Positions 56,324-64,000 of a DNA stretch of 64,000 bases are shown piece after piece. The stretch comes from Rhizobiaceae bacterium (GTDB lineage Bacteria > Pseudomonadota > Alphaproteobacteria > Rhizobiales > Rhizobiaceae): positions 1-64,000 of the forward strand of contig CAJPFN010000038.1 of the NCBI GenBank assembly GCA_905339215.1, given 5' to 3'. Position numbers and translations under genes: made by a program. The notes under the pieces are model-generated. The model was given only the letters and a program-made list of their open reading frames with translations. It did not search any database and was not told where the DNA came from. Each line of letters opens with the position of its first letter. Positions within the stretch are counted from its first letter, which is position 1.

Positions 56324-57181
56324 ATGCTTTTCAAGACCACCGCCAAGTCGAGCCGCTCGCTGCTCCTTGCGCTTCCGGCGATGCTGCTGCCAGTCTTCCT
56401 GACCGCCTGCGCGTCCGATGCGGATGTCGATCTCGCCACCTATGTCGAACAGACCGATCCCGCGGACGTGCTTTACAATCAGGGCCTAGCCAACCTCGAG
56501 ACGGGTCGGCTGAAGGAAGCGGCGGCCAAGTTCGATGCGGTCGACCGCCAACACCCCTATTCGGAGTTTGCGCGCAAGTCGATGGTGATGAGCGCGTTCG
56601 CCCAGTATCGACAGGGTAACTACGACGAGGCGATCAACGCCGGAAAGCGCTACGTCAACCTCTATCCGTCGACCCCCGACGCGGCCTATGCGCAGTACAT
56701 CGTCGGCTTGAGCTACTTCCGCCAGATTCGAGATGTGACCCAAGACCAGAAGGAATCGCGCCGCGCCATTGAGGCAATGGAGGAGGTCGTCGCCCGTTGG
56801 CCCGATTCCGAATATGTCGAGGACGCGAAGGCGAAGATCCGCTTTGCCCGCGACCAGCTTGCCGGCAAGGAAATGCAGATCGGCCGCTACTACCTCGAGC
56901 GGCGCGAGTATCTCGCGGCGATCAAGAGATTCCGTTACGTCATCGAGCAGTACCCCAACACGCGGCACGTCGAGGAGGCGCTGGCGCGGCTCACGGAGTC
57001 CTACTACGCCATGGGCCTGACATCGGAAGCGCAGACGGCGGCGGCCGTGCTCGGCCACAACTATCCGGATAGCCAGTGGTACGCGGATTCCTTCAAGCTG
57101 CTGCAGAGCGGCGGCCTCGAGCCGCGCGAGAACAAGGGCTCGTGGATATCCAAGGCCGGATCGCTCATTCTCGGCACCTGA
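56324..57181 (+). CDS. bamD: outer membrane assembly lipoprotein BamD
   Basis: 285 residues. Lipoprotein signal with lipobox LTAC (Cys29). TPR-type repeats follow: [56 protein letters not shown] and [18 protein letters not shown]. BamD is an essential part of the BAM complex that folds outer membrane beta-barrels. The 200-base gap after lpxC has a small stem across the lpxC stop and no clear promoter. recN follows after 9 bases. Confidence 0.94.
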   Translation: MLFKTTAKSSRSLLLALPAMLLPVFLTACASDADVDLATYVEQTDPADVLYNQGLANLETGRLKEAAAKFDAVDRQHPYSEFARKSMVMSAFAQYRQGNYDEAINAGKRYVNLYPSTPDAAYAQYIVGLSYFRQIRDVTQDQKESRRAIEAMEEVVARWPDSEYVEDAKAKIRFARDQLAGKEMQIGRYYLERREYLAAIKRFRYVIEQYPNTRHVEEALARLTESYYAMGLTSEAQTAAAVLGHNYPDSQWYADSFKLLQSGGLEPRENKGSWISKAGSLILGT

Positions 57182-57190
57182 CGCCGGTCC

Positions 57191-58864
57191 ATGCTGGCGC
57201 ACCTGTCGATCCGCGACATCGTTCTGATCGAACGGCTAGACATTGATTTCGTCGGCGGGCTTTCCGTACTGACCGGCGAGACCGGTGCCGGCAAGTCGAT
57301 CCTGCTCGATGCGCTGGCACTTGCGCTGGGCGCGCGGGGCGACGCCTCGCTGGTGCGCCATGGGGTACCCCAAGGCCAGGTGACGGCGGTTTTCGACGTG
57401 CCTGCCAACCATCCGGCCCGCGGCCTTCTCGCCGATAATGCCATCGACGACGACGGCGACATCATCCTCAGGCGGGTGCAGACCGCCGACGGACGCACCC
57501 GCGTCTTCGTCAACGACCAGCCGTCGAGCGTCGCGCTGATGCGCGACGTTGGCCGCGCGCTGGTGGAGATCCATGGCCAGCACGACGACCGGGCGCTGGT
57601 CGACGCGGCGGCTCATAGGACGCTGCTCGATGCCTTCGGCGGCCACGCCGGTGCCGCGGCCGAGACGGCCGAGGCCTGGCACCGTTGGCGGGCGACCGAA
57701 CAGGAACTGGCGCGTCACCGCGCGCGCGTCGAGGCGGCGGCGCGGGAGGCGGACTATCTTCGCGCCTCGGTCGCCGAACTCTCCAAGCTCGACCCGCAGC
57801 CGGGCGAGGAGACCGAACTTGCCGAACGGCGCGCGGCGATGATGCGATCCGAAAAGATCGCCGCCGACGTAAACGACGCCAACGAGATCCTGTCGGGACC
57901 GCAGGCAGCGTCGCCGCAGCTCGCCAGCCTGGCGCGCCGCCTGCAGCGCAAAGCGGCAGAGGTGCCGGGCCTGCTCGACGAGGTGCTTAAGGCGCTCGAC
58001 GACGCGCTAATCGCGCTCGACGTTGCCCAGGCGGGCGTCGACGCGGCGCTCAGGACGATCGAATACGATCCACAGCGGCTGGAGAAGACCGAGGAGCGGC
58101 TCTTTGCGCTGCGCGCTGCGGGCCGTAAGCATTCGGTGGCCGTCGACGACCTTGCCGCGCTGCGCGATCGCATGGTAGCCGATCTCGCCGATCTCGACGC
58201 GGGCGAGGAACGCCTCGCGGTGCTTGAACGTCAGACTGCGGTGGCACGCGATGCCTACGACCGGCTCGCCGCGGACCTGACGGAGAAGCGTAAGGCAGCG
58301 GCCCATCACCTCGAGAAGGCGGTGATGGGCGAATTGCCGGCGCTGAAGCTTGAACGGGCCGCATTCATCGTCGAGCTTTCCAGCGACCGGGACAACCGTC
58401 AGGCCGAGGGCGTCGACGAGGTCGAATTCTGGGTCAGGACCAATCCCGGAACCCGGCCCGGACCGATGATGAAGGTAGCATCGGGCGGCGAGCTCTCCCG
58501 CTTCCTGCTGGCGCTGAAGGTGGCGCTTGCCGATCGCGGATCGGCGCCGACGCTGGTCTTCGACGAGATCGACACGGGCGTCGGCGGCGCCGTGGCCGAC
58601 GCCATCGGCCAGCGGCTGGCGCGGCTTTCCCGCCGCGTGCAGGTGCTTTCGGTGACGCATGCGCCGCAGGTCGCGGCCAGGGCGCACACGCACTATCTCA
58701 TCTCGAAATCCGGTGGCGCCGACAGGGTGTCGACCGGCATCGCCGCCATGGACCGGCCACAACGGCAGGAGGAGATCGCGCGCATGCTCGCCGGTGCGAC
58801 CATCACCGAGGAAGCAAGGGCGGCGGCCGAGCGACTGCTCAGGGAAAACGCCGCGGCGGAATAG
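57191..58864 (+). CDS. recN: DNA repair ATPase RecN
   Basis: 557 residues, SMC-like. Walker A TGETGAGKSILLDALALALG at the N-terminus, coiled-coil arms (about residues 160-370), ABC signature VASGGELSRFLLALK and Walker B TLVFDEIDTGVGGAVAD near the C-terminus. Acts in double-strand break repair. Nine bases after bamD. Confidence 0.95.
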   Translation: MLAHLSIRDIVLIERLDIDFVGGLSVLTGETGAGKSILLDALALALGARGDASLVRHGVPQGQVTAVFDVPANHPARGLLADNAIDDDGDIILRRVQTADGRTRVFVNDQPSSVALMRDVGRALVEIHGQHDDRALVDAAAHRTLLDAFGGHAGAAAETAEAWHRWRATEQELARHRARVEAAAREADYLRASVAELSKLDPQPGEETELAERRAAMMRSEKIAADVNDANEILSGPQAASPQLASLARRLQRKAAEVPGLLDEVLKALDDALIALDVAQAGVDAALRTIEYDPQRLEKTEERLFALRAAGRKHSVAVDDLAALRDRMVADLADLDAGEERLAVLERQTAVARDAYDRLAADLTEKRKAAAHHLEKAVMGELPALKLERAAFIVELSSDRDNRQAEGVDEVEFWVRTNPGTRPGPMMKVASGGELSRFLLALKVALADRGSAPTLVFDEIDTGVGGAVADAIGQRLARLSRRVQVLSVTHAPQVAARAHTHYLISKSGGADRVSTGIAAMDRPQRQEEIARMLAGATITEEARAAAERLLRENAAAE

Positions 58865-58906
58865 TACGGCGGGGTCGGTCGTGGATCGCTGGCCGTCTGT
58901 CGATGA

Positions 58907-61156
<2,250 letters not shown>

Positions 61157-61196
61157 CGGGCACCGTTGATCCCTGGCTCAACCGAATTGATGTGAC

Positions 61197-61215
61197 AGGT
61201 CAGAATCGCTGACCT
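61197..61215. promoter_or_regulatory. inverted repeat upstream of azlCD
   Basis: AGGTCAG, five bases AATCG, CTGACCT: perfect seven-base arms, 38 bases before the azlC start codon. Operator-like, regulator unknown. Confidence 0.5.
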
Positions 61216-61252
61216 AGATGCTTCCGCGGTGCCAGGAAGGGCTCGCGGATCG

Positions 61253-61978
61253 ATGTCCATCGAACACTCGCCGAACCGGACGACCCGCCGCGACATGATC
61301 GCCGGAGCGCGGCTCGGCGTGCCGGTCATCTTTGCGTCCGCGCCGTTCGCCATCCTGTTCGGCGCGCTTGCCGTCGACAACGGACTGTCGGTCGGCGAGG
61401 CGACGCTGATGAGCGCGGCGATCTATGGCGGCGCCTCGCAGATGGTCGGCATCGAGCTGTTCGGCCACAAGATCGCCCCGTGGCTGGTGGTATTTTCCAT
61501 CTTCGCCGTGAATTTCCGCCACGTGCTCTATTCCGCCGCCGTCGGCCGGCGGATCGGACACTGGTCGTTTATCGAGAAAGCGGTCGGCTTCTTCTTCCTC
61601 GTCGATCCGCAATATGCCGAAGCGGAGCGCAGGATCGAGCACGGCGGGAGCGTCGGTTTCGCCTGGTACATGGGGATGGCGCTGCCGATCTATGTCTGCT
61701 GGGTGGTCGAGTCGGGGCTCGGAGCCGCCTTCAGCCGCCTTCTGCCGGACACCAAGGCGCTCGGCATCGACTTCCTGCTGCCGATTTATTTCCTCGGGCT
61801 GGTGATGGGCTTCCGCACCCGCTCGTTCTGGTTTCCGGTCGTCGCGGTCAGCGCGGTGGCGTCGATCGTCGCCTTCAAGTTCGTCGGTTCGCCGTGGCAC
61901 GTGTCGCTCGGCGCCGCCGCCGGCGTGGCGCTGGCGGCATCGATGCCGCCGTCAAGCCGGCCAGGCGGGCGCCGATGA
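61253..61978 (+). CDS. azlC: AzlC-family branched-chain amino acid exporter, large subunit
   Basis: 241 residues, several membrane helices. ASAPFAILFGALAVDNGLSV, MSAAIYGGASQMVGIELFG and FAVNFRHVLYSAAVG are AzlC motifs. With the small AzlD protein it exports branched-chain and similar amino acids. ATG 61253 follows AGGAAGGG; ends with a four-base overlap with azlD. Confidence 0.88.
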   Translation: MSIEHSPNRTTRRDMIAGARLGVPVIFASAPFAILFGALAVDNGLSVGEATLMSAAIYGGASQMVGIELFGHKIAPWLVVFSIFAVNFRHVLYSAAVGRRIGHWSFIEKAVGFFFLVDPQYAEAERRIEHGGSVGFAWYMGMALPIYVCWVVESGLGAAFSRLLPDTKALGIDFLLPIYFLGLVMGFRTRSFWFPVVAVSAVASIVAFKFVGSPWHVSLGAAAGVALAASMPPSSRPGGRR

Positions 61979-62274
61979 GCGGGACCCTGTGGATCATCCT
62001 CGGCGGCGCGGTCATGACCTATCTGGCGCGCATTGGCGGTCACCTTGTGCTGTCGCGCTTCGAGCGCATCCATCCGCGTGTCGAGGCGGGCCTCAACGCC
62101 GTGCCCGCGGCGGTGCTGACGACGCTGGTAGCGCCTGCCGCGATGAACGGCGGCGTTCCGGAGATCGCGTCGCTCGTCGTCGCCGGCACGGTCGCCTGGT
62201 TCTGGGGCGGCATGATGCCAATGTTCCTGACCGGCGGCGTCGTGCTGATCGCGCTGAGGCAACTGCTGGGCTGA
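61975..62274 (+). CDS. azlD: AzlD-family exporter small subunit
   Basis: 99 residues with about four helices. MTYLARIGGHLVLSRFERIH and GLNAVPAAVLTTLVAPAAMN are AzlD features. Partner of AzlC in the inner membrane. The ATGA overlap with azlC couples the two; the stop abuts that of the convergent aminopeptidase gene. Confidence 0.88.
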   Translation: MSGTLWIILGGAVMTYLARIGGHLVLSRFERIHPRVEAGLNAVPAAVLTTLVAPAAMNGGVPEIASLVVAGTVAWFWGGMMPMFLTGGVVLIALRQLLG

Positions 62275-64000
62275 TCAGCGGAGCGGGGCGGTCGCGGCCT
62301 CCAGCCATGCAAGCGTCTCGCCGCCAACCAGCGGGCCGATTTCGGCCAGTACCCGCGCGTGGTACGCGTCGAGCCAGGAGAGCTCGTCCTTTGTCAGGAG
62401 CCAAGGCGCTACCAGCCGCCGGTCGAACGGGACGAGCGTCAGCGTCTCGAAGCCGTGCATCGCGATGTCGCCGCCGTCGATATGCTCCGGCGCGGTGACG
62501 AGGACCAGGTTCTCCAGTCGGATGCCATATTGGCCGGGCTTGTAGTAGCCTGGCTCGTTCGAAAGGATCATGCCCTCGACGAGCTTTTCGGTCCCTGTCC
62601 TGGCGATGCGTTGCGGCCCTTCATGCACCGACAGGTACGAACCGACGCCGTGGCCGGTACCATGGGCATAGTCGATACCTGCTTTCCAGTGGGCGAGGCG
62701 GGCCACGGCGTCGATGTCGCAACCTCGGGTACCGGCCGGGAAGCGCAACATCGAAATACCGATCATGCCCTTTAGCACGATGGTGGCGCGTTCGCGCATC
62801 TCGTCGGTCGGCGCGCCGATCGCGATCGTGCGGGTGATGTCGGTGGTGCCGTCCTCGTACTGCGCACCGGAATCGAGCAGGAACAGTTCGCCCTGATCGA
62901 GCCGCCGGTTGGTCGCCCGCGAGACGCGGTAGTGGATGATCGCACCGTTCGGGCCGGCACCGGAAATCGTGTCGAAGGACACGTCGCGGAGCGGCATCTG
63001 CGTGGCCTCGCCTGCCGCCCGGCGGCAGTCCTCAAGCCGCGTCACGGCCGTGATCTCGTCGATCGAGCCCGGTTCTGCACGGTCCAGCCAGGCGAGGAAT
63101 TCGACGACCGCCGCGCCGTCACGGCGATGAGCCGCCCGCGTCCCGGCGATCTCGGCAGAATTCTTCGCCGCTCGCGGCAGGCGCGCGGGATCGGGCGTCT
63201 CGACGACCTTGCCGCCGGTATTCTCGACGATGGTGCGCAGCCTGTCCGCGGCGAGCGCCGGATCGAGCGCAATCGCGGCGCCCTGCGTTGCGAGATGCGC
63301 CAGTTCCGGCTCGAGGCGCCGTGGCGGATGGAGATCGCAGAGCTGCGTCAGATAGGCTTCGGTCTCGATGCCCATCTTGCGCTTGTCCATGAACAGGTTA
63401 TGGCGCCCTTCGGCGCCGATGATGGCGAAGCCGAGCGCCAGCGGTGTGTGCGGCACGTCGCCGCCGCGGATGTTGAACGCCCAGGCGAGGGAGGAAGGGT
63501 CGGTCAGCACGCAATGCGTCGCCCCCTGGCGGTCGACGGCCCTTGCGAGTCGGGCGAGCTTGTCGCGCGCCAGTTCGCCGGCAAACGCGATTGGGTGGAT
63601 CGTCACCGGTTCCAGCGGTGGAGCGGGCTGGTCGGTCCACAACACGTCAATCGGGTTGACGTCGAGCGCCACCATCTCGGCGCCGGCCTTGGCTGCGGCC
63701 GCGTGCAGCGCGCGGGCATCGGCGATGGTGTGCAGCCAGGGATCGAAGCCGATGCGTGCGCCTTTTTGCGCATGGTCGGCGATCCAGGTCGCAGGCGGGT
63801 TGTCGACCAGGCTTTCGGGCGTGAAGACGGCCATGTCCGACTGGTCGCGCACCTGCAGCGTATATCGGCCGTCGACGAAGATCAGCGCCCGGTCGGCAAG
63901 GACGAGGGCGACACCCGCCGAGCCGGCGAAGCCGGTCAGCCAGCGCAGCCGCTCGGACCGCGCGGCCACGTATTCGCCCTGGTGCTCGTCGGCGCGAGGG
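62275..64000 (-). CDS. pepP: Xaa-Pro aminopeptidase (M24B), 5' end missing
   Basis: The gene runs off the right edge; the last 574 or so codons are here, opening with PRADEHQGEY, the usual N-terminal region, so about 30 residues are missing. A GTG at 63969 is not the true start. Two creatinase-type N-terminal domains precede the catalytic M24 domain. The metal site is seen as LLDSGAQYEDGTTDITRT (two Asp), HGTGHGVGSYLSVHEGP (His) and SNEPGYYKPGQYGIRLEN (two Glu). Removes N-terminal residues before proline. Confidence 0.93.
   Translation of the reverse strand, partial: PRADEHQGEYVAARSERLRWLTGFAGSAGVALVLADRALIFVDGRYTLQVRDQSDMAVFTPESLVDNPPATWIADHAQKGARIGFDPWLHTIADARALHAAAAKAGAEMVALDVNPIDVLWTDQPAPPLEPVTIHPIAFAGELARDKLARLARAVDRQGATHCVLTDPSSLAWAFNIRGGDVPHTPLALGFAIIGAEGRHNLFMDKRKMGIETEAYLTQLCDLHPPRRLEPELAHLATQGAAIALDPALAADRLRTIVENTGGKVVETPDPARLPRAAKNSAEIAGTRAAHRRDGAAVVEFLAWLDRAEPGSIDEITAVTRLEDCRRAAGEATQMPLRDVSFDTISGAGPNGAIIHYRVSRATNRRLDQGELFLLDSGAQYEDGTTDITRTIAIGAPTDEMRERATIVLKGMIGISMLRFPAGTRGCDIDAVARLAHWKAGIDYAHGTGHGVGSYLSVHEGPQRIARTGTEKLVEGMILSNEPGYYKPGQYGIRLENLVLVTAPEHIDGGDIAMHGFETLTLVPFDRRLVAPWLLTKDELSWLDAYHARVLAEIGPLVGGETLAWLEAATAPLR

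Overview
The window is about 64 kb of GC-rich chromosome from an alphaproteobacterium of the order Hyphomicrobiales (Rhizobiales). The gene content points to the Mesorhizobium/Phyllobacteriaceae neighbourhood: a complete alphaproteobacterial-style dcw division and cell-wall cluster, betaine-lipid genes btaAB, an ArsR-methyltransferase fusion regulator in front of metF, and copies of a small palindromic repeat whose translation reads [14 protein letters not shown], a peptide I associate with Mesorhizobium relatives. The genus is an inference. No phage, insertion sequence, CRISPR array or tRNA was found.

Layout. 1-2200: the 3' end of ettA, a RelBE-type toxin-antitoxin pair with a perfect palindrome over its ribosome site, a decayed second copy of the ettA 3' end, palindromic repeats and an unknown gene. 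2209-9864: Tam-like methyltransferase, a small secreted protein, a FabH-like ketosynthase with a MOSC protein, a TPR membrane protein, TrmO with a DUF2293 protein, and the samR-metF operon with its operator. 9865-24800: accessory metabolism and envelope genes (28-residue membrane peptide, EamA exporter, PLP decarboxylase, methyltransferase, LysR regulator, LrgAB, OafA/SGNH acyltransferase, GH25 lysozyme with MltB-like transglycosylase, beta-lactamase-like hydrolase, btaA-btaB, cupin). 24806-35656: 5-oxoprolinase carrying two in-frame palindromic elements, a small lipoprotein, a DjlA-like protein with an AmpD-like amidase, an SLT transglycosylase, the RNase P RNA gene rnpB, a secreted M6-type metalloprotease with exact 48-residue repeats, and a cystathionine gamma-lyase-type enzyme.

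35657-56123 is the dcw cluster: mraZ-rsmH-ftsL-ftsI-murE-murF-mraY-murD-ftsW-murG-murC-murB, a 260-base gap, then ddl-ftsQ-ftsA-ftsZ, a terminator, and lpxC. Most genes overlap by 1-4 bases and are probably translationally coupled. They supply UDP-MurNAc-pentapeptide synthesis, its transfer to lipid I and II, septal transpeptidation and the FtsZ/FtsA/FtsQ/FtsL/FtsW/FtsI division machinery. Two control regions stand out. The mraZ promoter carries CCCA repeats at 10-base spacing (MraZ-box-like). The murB-ddl gap carries six GANTC sites in 138 bases plus a long inverted repeat. 56324-64000 continues with bamD, recN, ligA, azlCD and the 5'-truncated gene of an Xaa-Pro aminopeptidase.

The observations I rate highest are the GANTC cluster and foldback element upstream of ddl-ftsQAZ, the repeat-bearing metalloprotease beside rnpB, the palindromic elements inside the oxoprolinase gene, and the toxin-antitoxin pair lodged between two ettA 3' ends.
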